16,232 nt of DNA from the NCBI GenBank assembly GCA_003164275.1, contig PLSY01000441.1, positions 1-16,232 on the forward strand, given 5' to 3'. The notes beneath the pieces were generated by a model. It made no database searches. It saw nothing but the letters and a program-made list of their open reading frames with translations, and had not been told where the DNA came from. Both the position numbers and the translations under genes were made by a program. The stretch comes from Acidimicrobiaceae bacterium (lineage in GTDB: Bacteria > Actinomycetota > Acidimicrobiia > Acidimicrobiales > RAAP-2). Within the stretch, counting starts at the first letter, position 1; each line of letters begins with the position of its first letter. Shown one piece after another: positions 1 through 8,338 of this stretch.

Positions 1-165
1 CTGGGAGTTCAGTGTGTGTTCTAGACAGCTCCACTTTGCTCCCGGGGGCTCACCTCATAGGCGGACCCGTGTCAATAACGTCCATGGTCACTACAGCTAG
101 CGCAGATGCTCACAGGCGGCCGGAGGTGATCCGTCCGCGCATGCGGTTGAAATAGATCTGAAATG
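1..165. other. Left edge, no gene recognised
   Basis: The 165 bases after the end of the TerB/Coq4-like gene hold no supported coding sequence, RNA gene or terminator. Confidence 0.4.
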
Positions 166-1311
166 CTAGCTCGAAGCTGGCGCCAGCGGCCGATCGGCAA
201 TCGGTGTGGAGGAGACGGCCGGCGGCGACGGCAATCCTGCTCGCTTGAAGTCATCTCGGCATACGGCATCGTCATCGACTGCGGCCAGGGTGGGGTCCAG
301 TTCGAGAATGCCCCAGCGGTCGCGTAGTTCGCCTAGCGGCGTGGCCACACGCGCCCAGAAATCCCAGTGTCCGGAGTAGACGTTTTCGGTCATGGCCGTC
401 CCGCGTTCCCATGCGGTCCACAGCTTCTCGGCATCGAGACCGAGATGTACGTTCCCGTTGTAGTTGTCCGCCCAGGAAGGGTCAGCATCGATCCGATCTC
501 TGTCTCCCGCGTTGAGCCCTTTGTTGATGTCGATTCCCAGGTGGTAGATCAGGATAGTTGGGACGATGTGACTTTCCATGAAGTCAATTGACGAATCCAG
601 TGCTCCACCGGTGAAGGCGGCCACCAGCAGCTCGCCTTGGGCGGAGGTGGAGTATCCCGACAGGACATGGAGGCAGTCATGTGGCGTGGCCCATGACTCA
701 ACCAGTCCCTCGGTGTTCCCGGGGAACGCGTAGCCGTTTTCTTTGTAGTGGTCAAAGAACTCGCGTCCAAAGGTTCCCGGGTCGAGTGAGCTCAGGTGCT
801 CGTACCGCTCGGAGAGGACGGGGTCAGCGCCCGCGTCTCCATAGGGGAGGAATGGCGCATACGGATCGTCAGGCTGCCAGGGGACTCCCGGGATGGTGAA
901 CACGTTGGCGCGGATCATGTCGTAGCCGACCCAGCGGGCATGATCAAGGTGCAGCTGGTGGAGCGCATCGACGAACTCTGCGTGCACATGCAACGCACTG
1001 GCAAAATCGAGTACCAATGAAATCTTTTCTTTCTCGATCATGCCGTCGAGGAGGGCGACGACGGCGAGGACGCGCACAACGTTCAGACGGAGGTCGCCGT
1101 CTTCGATGCTGCGGACGACTTCACCGGACGAGACGGTGGAGACCGCGTCGATGTCATGGATCGCGCTTTGGCCGAAGACAGTGGTCATGGCACTCGTGAT
1201 GCCGCGTCGATCGGCGACCGAAAGAGGTGTCGTTCCTCCAGTTGTAGCAATTGTCGATGCGGCACGTGCAATGACCTGGGCCTGCCTCGCAGTTACTTTG
1301 GCAATGGGCAT
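166..1311 (-). CDS. TerB-like / Coq4-like two-domain protein
   Basis: This 381-residue protein appears to have two parts. Residues about 28-125 are helical and carry a TerB-like segment (VVALLDGMIEKEKISLVL, about 84-101) of the 'ADG.i...E' kind. Residues about 165-330 hold the Coq4 signature HDxxH-x11-E: H211, D212, H215 and E227, in HDCLHVLSGY and the residues after it. In the Coq4 family this motif is the presumed metal site of a ubiquinone-biosynthesis protein; COQ4 has been linked to C1 decarboxylation and hydroxylation of the quinone ring. The last 30 residues are Pro/Ala/Ser-rich and look disordered. The ATG start at 1309-1311 has no clear Shine-Dalgarno. The next upstream gene on the same strand ends 116 bases away and may be co-transcribed. 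Seen: the motif and its spacing. Inferred: the TerB label (moderate confidence) and a role in lipid or quinone chemistry. Ubiquinone synthesis itself is doubtful if the host is an actinobacterium. Confidence 0.85.
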   Translation of the reverse strand: MPIAKVTARQAQVIARAASTIATTGGTTPLSVADRRGITSAMTTVFGQSAIHDIDAVSTVSSGEVVRSIEDGDLRLNVVRVLAVVALLDGMIEKEKISLVLDFASALHVHAEFVDALHQLHLDHARWVGYDMIRANVFTIPGVPWQPDDPYAPFLPYGDAGADPVLSERYEHLSSLDPGTFGREFFDHYKENGYAFPGNTEGLVESWATPHDCLHVLSGYSTSAQGELLVAAFTGGALDSSIDFMESHIVPTILIYHLGIDINKGLNAGDRDRIDADPSWADNYNGNVHLGLDAEKLWTAWERGTAMTENVYSGHWDFWARVATPLGELRDRWGILELDPTLAAVDDDAVCRDDFKRAGLPSPPAVSSTPIADRPLAPASS

Positions 1312-1427
1312 GGTGAAAGGGTAACGCAGCTCGACGCAATTTGGCCTGGTGGGGTGAATGACAAAACGAAATCGAACGTTGCCGATTACGCCGACCTGGC
1401 GCGATCACATGGACTGGCAACGAATCC

Positions 1428-2531
1428 TTACGCCGAATACCCGTCGGTAAGGCCAGTGAGCCCTGTCGGCTCGTGCGGACCGAACGCCAACTGCTCAAGG
1501 ACACCCACTCCTCGGTGTTCTCCCATCCGCACGTTGCACAAGGTTTGGATGTGGATCGACGATGGCTCTGCCGGGTCGAAATCGTCGAGCTTGATCGATT
1601 CGCCGCCGATCTCCAGCTCACCGTGGTTGGTACCGTGGGCAAATGTCGGATGCGAGTAGCCGATGCCGCGCATGCGGAACGTGTAGATCTTCTCGAAAGT
1701 AACTTTTGGAAGGGAGGTCCCATCCTTTCGATTCAGCACGATGGATGCCGACGCCATCTCTCGTCGACCGGGCATCCATTCGATCTCGAACTCGCTGGAT
1801 CCGAGGCGTTCAGGCTCTCCATCGTTCGATAGCAGTGGCACGATCAGTGCCTCCTCGAGCCATCGCTCTCCGTCGGCGCGTTCGAATAGCGCAACATGAG
1901 TGCAGAAGGTTTCAAAATTGAGGGGGGCCCATAACCAGAAGACCTGAAGGGGAGACGGCTCGAAGTTCGTTGGAGCCTGCGAACCGACGCCGCGGACGCC
2001 CCAAGAACGGTCCCGAGTCGCGAAGGTATGTGACGGGTCGACGGTCAGCTCGGTCCCATCGGGAAGGGTGATGAGCCCTTCCCATGTCCCCCATTGCGTG
2101 AGGCGGGTGTAATCCATGATCGGGACATTGTTTCGGACGATCTGCTGCCGTGGCTCCTCAATGGCCTGGGTACGAGCGCGAAAGGTGACGTCCGCCGAGA
2201 GACCGTAATCGTTCTCCTTCAGTATGTAGCGGACGATACGGAGCGGTTCGATGATCTCGATGCTCAGTGGTCCAATCTGTGTGCTGCGATCAGCGGGCAT
2301 GCGACCTGAGGCAAATACCGAATGCTCCACGCCCCCATGGACGACGGAGAACGCGGCGTCAATAACCCCGCGGTTGGGATAGTGGCCCATTGCTGCGCTT
2401 AGGAAGAACTGTCCATGACGTTCATACCCGTTGAACCAGTAGCGGTCGTAGTGGTTCGGATCTGCGGACGCCGCCTGAGCGATCGGTGCGGAAGTCTGAT
2501 GGATCGGATAGTCATCGAATCTCGTGAGCAT
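1428..2531 (-). CDS. CrtC/AttH-like (DUF7064/DUF7065-type) protein
   Basis: This 367-residue soluble protein has no signal peptide or membrane segment. It is rich in beta-strand-like and aromatic stretches and has the motif RDRSWG at 173-178. That motif is typical of the hydroxyneurosporene synthase (CrtC)/AttH-like beta-barrel group annotated as DUF7064/DUF7065. The same motif and overall layout recur in the 320-residue protein at 13246-14208, so the window carries two diverged relatives. No reaction is established for this subgroup; CrtC itself hydrates carotenoids, and related proteins are lipocalin-like. The ATG at 2529-2531 is preceded by AGAGGA (2540-2545 on the complement) eight bases away, supporting this start. 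It faces msrB across a 386-base gap and lies upstream of the Coq4-like gene on the same strand. Family assignment is from memory of motifs; function is unknown. Confidence 0.8.
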   Translation of the reverse strand: MLTRFDDYPIHQTSAPIAQAASADPNHYDRYWFNGYERHGQFFLSAAMGHYPNRGVIDAAFSVVHGGVEHSVFASGRMPADRSTQIGPLSIEIIEPLRIVRYILKENDYGLSADVTFRARTQAIEEPRQQIVRNNVPIMDYTRLTQWGTWEGLITLPDGTELTVDPSHTFATRDRSWGVRGVGSQAPTNFEPSPLQVFWLWAPLNFETFCTHVALFERADGERWLEEALIVPLLSNDGEPERLGSSEFEIEWMPGRREMASASIVLNRKDGTSLPKVTFEKIYTFRMRGIGYSHPTFAHGTNHGELEIGGESIKLDDFDPAEPSSIHIQTLCNVRMGEHRGVGVLEQLAFGPHEPTGLTGLTDGYSA

Positions 2532-2917
2532 GTGCTCCGTCCTCTGATAGAGCTGTCAACGTACGCCAAACTGTTGCACAGAAGCGGAGACCTCACCGGC
2601 CTGGCAATGCCTCTGGGTCTACGTCAGCGGATGTCGGCCTCGAGTATCCAACTGCACCATCGATGGCCACGGACGATCGAACCGCAGTGCAACCCGTGCT
2701 CCCAGACACCTGGCATCTGGTCAGGCTGACTACCTGCAATCTGCCCGGTGGTCCGTGCCTGTTCGTCACGCACAATTTTCAGGTTCTGTGTGGTGCGGCC
2801 AATCGGTTCGGCGGGACGCCACCCCGGCGGGACGTGACTAGTGTGGATCTCCTAGGATTTCCCGCAGATCATCGCCGTCCACCGTGGTCCGACGCTCGAG
2901 GAAAGAGGGAGACACAA
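2532..2917. other. Divergent intergenic region, CrtC-like gene / msrB
   Basis: This 386-base gap separates the minus-strand CrtC/AttH-like gene from plus-strand msrB, so promoters for both must lie here or further in. The msrB frame stays open upstream to 2663, but that part looks nothing like MsrB and has no ribosome binding site, so I treat it as non-coding. A 10-base direct repeat CGGCGGGACG occurs at 2809-2818 and 2825-2834, a 16-base period. TAGGAT at 2853-2858 could be a -10 box for msrB, but I find no good -35 partner. No RNA gene or terminator is evident. Confidence 0.4.
2904..2910 (+). promoter_or_regulatory. Ribosome binding site of msrB
   Basis: AGAGGGA lies seven bases before the GTG at 2918. 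It decides the msrB start, because the open frame continues far upstream without family similarity or another site of this quality. Confidence 0.7.
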
Positions 2918-3388
2918 GTGACAAACTCCCAGGATGAGAAGGCGCAGCGGATTGCAGGGCTGACTCGCAGACAGCGTGCGGTGACCCAGGAGCGTGCCAC
3001 CGAACCTGCTTTTGACAACGAGTTCTGGGACAAGAAAGATGCTGGAATCTATGTCGATGTGGTGTCGGGGGAACCTCTTTTCGCCTCGAAACAGAAGTTC
3101 GACAGTGGGTGCGGCTGGCCGAGTTTCACAGCGCCCCTGGAGCCAGAGAATGTCGTAGAGAAGGAAGACCTCGACCACGGGATGGCTAGAACCGAGATCC
3201 GTTCGGTCCACGGAGACAGTCACCTAGGCCATGTCTTCGATGATGGCCCCGAGGACGCGGGAGGGCTTCGCTATTGCATCAACTCTGCCGCGCTTCGGTT
3301 TGTTCCTTACGAGGATCTCGAGAGCGACGGGTACGGCAAGTATCGGAGCGTCCTTGACGGACACTTGGCACAGGAAGGTACCGACTGA
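2918..3388 (+). CDS. msrB: Peptide-methionine (R)-S-oxide reductase MsrB
   Basis: MsrB reduces the R-form of methionine sulfoxide in proteins and free methionine, with thioredoxin as usual reductant. From GTG 2918 the protein is 156 residues, the normal size for a stand-alone MsrB. Seen: SGCGWPSF with Cys65 (resolving position), SHLGHVF at 101-107, and [11 protein letters not shown] with Cys120 (catalytic position). The segment [13 protein letters not shown] (43-55) has no CxxC, so this is the zinc-less form known from Neisseria PilB and streptococcal MsrAB, not the zinc-binding form. No signal peptide is present, so it should be cytoplasmic. Its TGA (3386-3388) shares one base with the msrA ATG, implying translational coupling. 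The start is chosen from the ribosome binding site at 2904-2910 and from where family similarity begins. Confidence 0.96.
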   Translation: MTNSQDEKAQRIAGLTRRQRAVTQERATEPAFDNEFWDKKDAGIYVDVVSGEPLFASKQKFDSGCGWPSFTAPLEPENVVEKEDLDHGMARTEIRSVHGDSHLGHVFDDGPEDAGGLRYCINSAALRFVPYEDLESDGYGKYRSVLDGHLAQEGTD

Positions 3389-3906
3389 TGAGCGATACGA
3401 CAAGCAGGGCGATCTTGGCGGGAGGGTGCTTCTGGGGGATGCAGGATCTGATCAGGAAGCGCCCTGGCGTACTTTCCACTCGCGTGGGCTACACCGGAGG
3501 TGATGTCCCGAACGCGACCTATCGAAATCATGGGACACACGCAGAGGCCATCGAGATCGAGTTCGATCGCGAAAAGATCTCTTATCGCGACTTGCTCGAG
3601 TTCTTCTTCCAGATCCATGACCCGACGACGACCAATCGTCAGGGAAATGACATTGGCATGAGCTACCGATCAGCCATCTTCTATCTTGACGAGAGCCAGC
3701 GTTCGGTGGCCGAGGACACGATTGCGGACGTCGAAGCATCGGGATTGTGGCCCGGCCAGGTAGTCACCGAGGTAGTACCCGCAGGACCGTTTTGGGAAGC
3801 GGAGCCTGAACATCAGGACTACTTAGACAGGTATCCGAACGGATACACGTGCCATTTTCCTCGACCGGGCTGGGTGTTGCCTCATCGCAAAGACGCCGTT
3901 GCGTGA
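3388..3906 (+). CDS. msrA: Peptide-methionine (S)-S-oxide reductase MsrA
   Basis: MsrA reduces the S-form of methionine sulfoxide and so complements MsrB directly upstream. The protein is 172 residues, normal for the family. The catalytic motif GGCFWG is at 12-17 with Cys14 as nucleophile. HxxAIEIEFD and the stretch around [14 protein letters not shown] form the rest of the active site. [12 protein letters not shown] near the C-terminus (Cys155) matches the family's usual end and supplies a probable recycling cysteine. No signal peptide is seen. The ATG at 3388-3390 overlaps the msrB stop by one base and has no separate strong Shine-Dalgarno, so translation is probably coupled. The next gene is convergent, so this looks like a two-gene operon. 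Confidence 0.97.
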   Translation: MSDTTSRAILAGGCFWGMQDLIRKRPGVLSTRVGYTGGDVPNATYRNHGTHAEAIEIEFDREKISYRDLLEFFFQIHDPTTTNRQGNDIGMSYRSAIFYLDESQRSVAEDTIADVEASGLWPGQVVTEVVPAGPFWEAEPEHQDYLDRYPNGYTCHFPRPGWVLPHRKDAVA

Positions 3907-4062
3907 GCGGCATTCCTGCATCCATTGGTCCCGACCCGATTTGAGCGTCCGACGACGCCTGCTCTGTTCTCGTCGCACATCCCGGAGGAAGTTCCTGGGG
4001 GCGAACTGCTCCATCGGTGCGACTGCGTCAGGCGCCATGTGGCGCAGGGGGCGCCATTGCTG
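3907..4062. other. Convergent gap between msrA and aldehyde dehydrogenase
   Basis: The 156 bases between the two gene ends hold a small GC-rich palindrome cluster. GCGCCA at 4032-4037 pairs with TGGCGC at 4040-4045, and a further GGCGCC lies at 4051-4056. No T-run follows on either strand, so it is not a convincing intrinsic terminator. Confidence 0.3.
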
Positions 4063-5625
4063 TCATCTCGCTGGGAGTCGAGCGTAACTCTGGAAGTTTC
4101 CGTAGAGTTCCTCTTTGGAGCCCTCTGGCCCGTAGGTTACCGCCTGGACCAAGAGGTCCCCACCGACAAAGGCCCCCTTCCACGACGCGCCCAAGCCGCC
4201 AAAGACCTCTTCGCGGTCGCCACGGCTCCTTGGTTTGTTGATCCCAACCTTGAATGCTTGCAGCTCTTCTGCCGTTCTCGAAGCCATCTCGGTATCGTCA
4301 CTGGCGATGCTGGCAACCAGCGAGCCGTTCGACGCATTCATGGCCGCCAGCAGTTCTGCTTGGGTGTCGACCACGACCACAGAGTCCAGGGGGCCAAACG
4401 GCTCAGCATGGTGAAGTGACCAGGAAGCCGGTGGCTGGAGAATGCAAGATGGCGCGATGTAGGCAGAGGTGTCTTGAACGTCGAGATAAGTGCCATCGCC
4501 GACCGACCCCCGGTAGAGGGGGATGCCCCCTCCTCTTGCGGCCTCGTCGAACTGCTTTACCAGTTCGTTGGCTTTATTGGCGTGGATGACAGGCCCAAAA
4601 TCAAGGTCGGGAAATGGATCGTCAGCGTTCTCGACGGCAAGCGGATTGCCGAACTTGATGGCATCGACAACGGGTAGATACATCTCCAAGAAGGCAGGCA
4701 TGAGTCGCCGCTGGACGACGTAACGGGGATAGGCGGTACAGCGCTGCTTGCCGTACTCGAAGCCTTTCCGCAGATGTTGAGCCAGCAGGTCCCACTGCGA
4801 GAAATCCCAGATGCCCCAAGCGTTAAGACCCTCTTGCTCTAACATGTGGCGACGCCCGGTGTCGGCGAGCGAAACGGCCGCTCTTCTCCCGTTTGCACGA
4901 CCGCCCACGAACGCGAAGGCGCCCAGTCCCTCAGAACGGATGAGCAGTTCGCCAATTTGCGAGCCCATTCCCGACAACAGGGTGACCGGTAATCCAGCCC
5001 GGCGCATGAGGGCGTGGGCGAGGGTCAGGGTGTGAAAGCCACCTTGACTGGGCGTTTTGGCGATCACGGCGTTTCCCGAGAGGACCTGCACCAACTCTGC
5101 ATGGACCTGGACGCTCATTGGGTAGTTCCAACTGGCGATGTTGGAGACGGGTCCCGGTAGCGGTTGGCGCTGTCCTCCATCTTCGGTTGTCAGCTGCCGT
5201 TCGATCTGTCCGAGATACCACCTAACTCCATCGACGCAACGATCGACGTCAGCGCACGCAAGTCGCCAGGGCTTCCCAATCTCCCAGACCAGCAAGAGCG
5301 CCAAAAGGTCTCGATGCTCGATCAATGCATCGACCGCCTCGGACACTCTGGATCGACGCTCGTCAAGATCGACATTGGCCCACATCTTGTGCTCCTGAAG
5401 GGCATAGGTGATTGCCGCTGTTGTCTCACTGGGGCCAATGAGCGGAGGGCCGGGAATCGGTGCTCCGTCGATCGAGTTGACATGGTCGCCGGGAATGCCC
5501 ACCCGTCGCCACTCACCTTGCGTGAGATTGAGGAGTCGATCGGACTCGAATGCTTCCGGAGCTGCCCGAACGCAACGGGCGTAGGTTTCCCACCAGGACG
5601 TTCCGGGCTTCAACATGAGCGCCAT
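4063..5625 (-). CDS. NAD(P)-dependent aldehyde dehydrogenase family protein
   Basis: The 520-residue protein spans a complete aldehyde dehydrogenase fold, oxidising an unknown aldehyde to an acid with NAD(P)+. Seen: SNIASWNYPMSV (161-172) around the oxyanion Asn167, Lys190 of the cofactor site, FVGG at 239-242, the general-base region LEQEG with Glu263, and GKQRCTA with catalytic Cys296. AEPFGPLDSVVVV near the C-terminal third matches the usual E-x-FGP motif. The general-base motif reads EQEG instead of the canonical ELGG, and the N-terminus is about 60 residues longer than the bare domain. This suggests a divergent subfamily, so I do not assign a substrate. The ATG at 5623-5625 follows AGAGGA (5633-5638) by seven bases. 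An LLM oxidoreductase lies 264 bases upstream on the same strand. Confidence 0.9.
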   Translation of the reverse strand: MALMLKPGTSWWETYARCVRAAPEAFESDRLLNLTQGEWRRVGIPGDHVNSIDGAPIPGPPLIGPSETTAAITYALQEHKMWANVDLDERRSRVSEAVDALIEHRDLLALLLVWEIGKPWRLACADVDRCVDGVRWYLGQIERQLTTEDGGQRQPLPGPVSNIASWNYPMSVQVHAELVQVLSGNAVIAKTPSQGGFHTLTLAHALMRRAGLPVTLLSGMGSQIGELLIRSEGLGAFAFVGGRANGRRAAVSLADTGRRHMLEQEGLNAWGIWDFSQWDLLAQHLRKGFEYGKQRCTAYPRYVVQRRLMPAFLEMYLPVVDAIKFGNPLAVENADDPFPDLDFGPVIHANKANELVKQFDEAARGGGIPLYRGSVGDGTYLDVQDTSAYIAPSCILQPPASWSLHHAEPFGPLDSVVVVDTQAELLAAMNASNGSLVASIASDDTEMASRTAEELQAFKVGINKPRSRGDREEVFGGLGASWKGAFVGGDLLVQAVTYGPEGSKEELYGNFQSYARLPAR

Positions 5626-5632
5626 TACAGGG

Positions 5633-5638
5633 TCCTCT
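5633..5638 (-). promoter_or_regulatory. Ribosome binding site of the aldehyde dehydrogenase
   Basis: AGAGGA on the minus strand, within AGAGAGGA, is seven bases before the ATG at 5623-5625. It fixes this start over the second in-frame ATG three codons on. Confidence 0.6.
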
Positions 5639-5889
5639 CTGTAGACCTCAAGACTCTACTGGTTGGGACAACAACTCCACGGGCCTACCAAACATCGCGG
5701 AACCAAGGAGGCACTGACCTGGTTGTCGAACTCGGGCCGGATCTCCGAGGCATCCGACCGGGAACGCCCCAAGAGTGGAGATGATCACCCGAGCCCAGGG
5801 TGTCGGTGCTGCGAACGACAGGTTGACGATGAGGTTCGGTTGTCAGGCTGCCAAAGCCGGTCGATGTGTTCTGTCCGCCAACGGACCCT

Positions 5890-6801
5890 CTAAATCTCCC
5901 GAACCGGGGCTACGACGGTTTCCCCGAACCGCAGAGTGGCCTCGATCTTCCGATCGAGATCCATCGACCCCTGCATGCCGGAAATGTCTCGATCGTCGGC
6001 ACGTTCCTCGATGTACCACGGAAGACACATGAGTCCAGTCACTCCCCAGCTGGAGGCTTGTTCGACGATGTCGACAGTCGGCGGTACGTGTAGGCCGATG
6101 ATCACCTCGAAAGGATCTTCAGCCCTACCCGCCTCGGCGAGATGCCGTTTGAGGCGCCTGATGTGATGTTGGGCATCCTCCGGGCCGTAGGCATTTCCGA
6201 CCCACCCGTCGCAGAGCTTTGCAGCTCGGCGAAGGGCGGGCTCAGAGTCACCGCCGCACCAAATGGGCACGGTTCGACTTGGCGCCGGTTCTATCTGCAG
6301 CGGACCAAAATCGTAATATTCGCCGTGATGCTCCACCCATCCTCCCCCCCAAAGCGAACGCAAGGCATCAATCATCTCGTCAAGTCGCTTCCCCCTGTTG
6401 GCAAATGACTGACCTGTCTGGTCGAACTCCTCTTTCATCCATCCAGCTCCGAGGCCCAGGTGGATTCGGTTATTTGAAAGAACGGCGGCCGTACCGACCT
6501 GCTTCGCAACGGTGAAGACGTCACGAGCGGGGGCGATATAGACGGCCGTCCCGAACTGCAGGGATGTGGTGACAGCCTGCATGGCACCGATGGTCACCCA
6601 CACGTCTGGCCAGGGCACCTCCGGTCCCCATATTGGTCGGCCATCTTCATAGGGAGAATAGGGATACGGCGTCTTGCGGTCTCGCGGATAGAAGATGTGG
6701 TCGGACATGAGAATGCCGTGCAGGCCGGCTTCCTCTGCTGCTTGGGCTAGCGGCACATTGTGCTGCGGAGGACTGAATGATGTATTCGCCCAGAATTTCA
6801 T
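5890..6801 (-). CDS. LLM-class (luciferase-like) F420-type oxidoreductase
   Basis: The 303-residue protein has the look of the bacterial luciferase-like TIM-barrel family, in the subgroup usually annotated as F420-dependent. Seen: MKFWANTSFSPP at the start, AAEEAGLHGILMSDH (21-35), the strand-turn LQFGTAVYIAPARD (about 91-104), RIHLGLGAGWMKEEFD with the typical GxGxGW turn, KRLDEMIDALRSLW, and the sugar-phosphate-binding style PIWCGGDSEPALRRAAKLCDGW. These are standard family landmarks. The substrate cannot be read from sequence. It may use F420H2 or FMNH2; the F420 preference is inferred from the subgroup. The ATG at 6799-6801 has a GGGGGAG Shine-Dalgarno about nine bases upstream on the minus strand. 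It probably leads a transcript that includes the aldehyde dehydrogenase. Confidence 0.92.
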   Translation of the reverse strand: MKFWANTSFSPPQHNVPLAQAAEEAGLHGILMSDHIFYPRDRKTPYPYSPYEDGRPIWGPEVPWPDVWVTIGAMQAVTTSLQFGTAVYIAPARDVFTVAKQVGTAAVLSNNRIHLGLGAGWMKEEFDQTGQSFANRGKRLDEMIDALRSLWGGGWVEHHGEYYDFGPLQIEPAPSRTVPIWCGGDSEPALRRAAKLCDGWVGNAYGPEDAQHHIRRLKRHLAEAGRAEDPFEVIIGLHVPPTVDIVEQASSWGVTGLMCLPWYIEERADDRDISGMQGSMDLDRKIEATLRFGETVVAPVREI

Positions 6802-6863
6802 GATCGAGATCTCCCCCTATGGTGATGAGCGCCTCAGTCCGGCCGACCCATGGACACCTCTGG

Positions 6864-6885
6864 CGTTCGCGTGACGAAGCGAACG
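6864..6885. repeat. Inverted repeat in divergent promoter region
   Basis: CGTTCGC (6864-6870) and GCGAACG (6879-6885) form a perfect 7-base inverted repeat with an eight-base spacer. It lies between the divergent LLM oxidoreductase and 89-residue protein genes, where a dimeric regulator site would be expected. No regulator gene is nearby, so a function as operator is only a guess. The rest of 6802-7075 holds no credible gene. Confidence 0.4.
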
Positions 6886-7075
6886 TAACAGCGACCAGCA
6901 GAGAGGACAACCGGACTGGTCTGCATCGGTCTCAGAGGCCCAACGAGGGAGGACCGGAGAGCCTGGCGGCCAAAGCCCTCGACCAACTGACGGGCGCGTG
7001 ATCGAGGAGGCTGGGGGACGTCTACGCTCGGGCCTAGTGAGGGCTACCTAGCTCGGAACGTCAGGAGAGTTAGAC

Positions 7076-7345
7076 ATGGCAGAGGAAATCAAGCTGAATG
7101 GGCATCATCGGGTGACGGTCGAGAAGATCTACCAGCATCCCGTGAGTCACAACATCCAATGGCATGACGTTCTCTCGCTTCTTCAGAGCGTCGCCGTCGT
7201 CGACGAAGGACACGATGGTCGGTTCAAGGTGACATTGGGAGCCGAGACCGAAACCTTGGATGCTCCGAGGGGCAGCGATGTGGACGAACAGATGGTGATC
7301 GACCTCCGGAGGATGCTGAAGGGTGCGGGCATCACTGCTGGATAG
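7076..7345 (+). CDS. Small conserved protein, possible HicA-like fold
   Basis: This 89-residue acidic and His-rich protein starts at an ATG with AGGAGAG (7063-7069) six bases upstream, so it is well supported as a gene. It has no membrane segment or signal peptide. The order of elements resembles the HicA/YcfA double-strand-RNA-binding-like fold: a helix (IQWHDVLSLLQSV, about 27-39), strands around HDGRFKVTLGAETETL, then a C-terminal helix (QMVIDLRRMLKGAGI). No HicB-type antitoxin is adjacent and the usual HicA residues GSH are replaced by HDG. I therefore regard it as a conserved hypothetical with a possible HicA-like fold, not a toxin. The next gene is 100 bases downstream on the same strand. 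Confidence 0.75.
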   Translation: MAEEIKLNGHHRVTVEKIYQHPVSHNIQWHDVLSLLQSVAVVDEGHDGRFKVTLGAETETLDAPRGSDVDEQMVIDLRRMLKGAGITAG

Positions 7346-7445
7346 GGCTACCAGAGGCTTCCCGACCATTGTCATCCGGGGCGGAGGGTGATTTTGTCCG
7401 ACGAGCGTATGGTGTTCACGTGCTGGTGGTGTCAAGCTTGGCTCG

Positions 7446-8330
7446 ATGCGAGTGCAACTGGTTGACGGAACGTATGAACTCTTTCGTCAGTTCTTCGGAC
7501 AGCCCTCTCGTCAAGGTGACGACGGTACTGAGATCGCAGCCATACGCGGAGTGGTCTTATCAATTGTCTCCATGTTGGCCGAGGGCGCAACCCACTTAGG
7601 GGTAGCGACCGACCACGTTATCGAGTCCTTTCGCAACGATATGTGGGCAGGGTACAAGACCGGTGCCGAGATCAATCCTGAGCTATGGGCTCAGTTCGGC
7701 GGACTCGAGGCGGCCCTGGAGGCGCTGGGAGTCGTCGTTTGGCCGATGGTGGAGATGGAAGCAGACGACGCGTTGGCATCGGCGGCCGCCGTGGCCGCGG
7801 CCGACCCCCTGGTGAGCCAGGTCGTTATCTGCACCCCGGATAAGGACCTCGCCCAGTGCGTCGTGGGCGACCGGGTCGTCCAACTCGACCGGAGAAGCGG
7901 CATCGTGTCCAACGAGGATGGCGTTCGGTCGAAGTTCGGGGTTTCGCCCGGATCGATACCTGATTGGCTGGCCCTCGTCGGAGACTCTGCCGACGGGTTC
8001 CCAGGGCTCCAGGGTTGGGGCAAGCGGTCAGCAGCGGTTGCACTGTCCCACTATCTGTCAATCGACGCGATACCCGACCACGCGCTCGACTGGGACCCGG
8101 ACGTGCGACGTGAGGTTCGAGGAGCGACGAAGCTGGCGGCCCGCCTGTCCGAGGAGCGCGAGCTCGCTGAACTCTTCAAGGACCTGGCCACGCTGAGGGT
8201 GGACGGGACACTGCTGCCAGATGTCGAGACCCTGCGCTGGCGTGGCCCTCGTCCGGAGTTTGCCGACACCTGTCGGCGACTGAGGGAGCCAGAACTGGCT
8301 GTTCGAGTTGAGCGGATGGCACCGCCCTGA
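7446..8330 (+). CDS. 5'-3' exonuclease (FEN/PolI N-domain type)
   Basis: The 294-residue protein matches the 5'-nuclease domain found at the N-terminus of DNA polymerase I, here without a polymerase. Metal-binding acidic motifs are visible in order: LVDGTY with Asp7, MEADDA (104-109), CTPDKDLAQ with Asp131 and Asp134, and DWLALVGDSADGFPG with Asp173, Asp180 and Asp183. FRNDMWAGYK (62-71) corresponds to the usual basic arch region. GLQGWGKRSA is the helix-hairpin-helix, reading less like the canonical GIGPKTA. Stand-alone copies of this type occur in many actinobacteria and are presumed to act in flap or RNA-primer processing. The start is the only ATG or GTG after the in-frame stop at 7389, but it has no clear Shine-Dalgarno. 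Confidence 0.92.
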   Translation: MRVQLVDGTYELFRQFFGQPSRQGDDGTEIAAIRGVVLSIVSMLAEGATHLGVATDHVIESFRNDMWAGYKTGAEINPELWAQFGGLEAALEALGVVVWPMVEMEADDALASAAAVAAADPLVSQVVICTPDKDLAQCVVGDRVVQLDRRSGIVSNEDGVRSKFGVSPGSIPDWLALVGDSADGFPGLQGWGKRSAAVALSHYLSIDAIPDHALDWDPDVRREVRGATKLAARLSEERELAELFKDLATLRVDGTLLPDVETLRWRGPRPEFADTCRRLREPELAVRVERMAPP

Positions 8331-8338
8331 GCGAATGA

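Noticed and set aside
112..180. Alternative minus-strand frame after the TerB/Coq4-like stop, reading like FELAFQIYFNRM
   Set aside because: It could hint at a frameshift near the C-terminus, but the segment is short and I know no family match; not enough to call.
2663..2917. N-terminal extension of the msrB frame
   Set aside because: The 85 extra residues have no MsrB similarity and no ribosome binding site; GTG 2918 has AGAGGGA at the right spacing and gives a normal family length.
4031..4056. GC palindromes between convergent genes as a terminator
   Set aside because: Loop of only two bases in the best stem and no T-run on either strand.
6819..7001. 60-residue plus-strand open frame in the divergent gap
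   Set aside because: No ribosome binding site, no recognisable motif, and it covers the likely promoter region.
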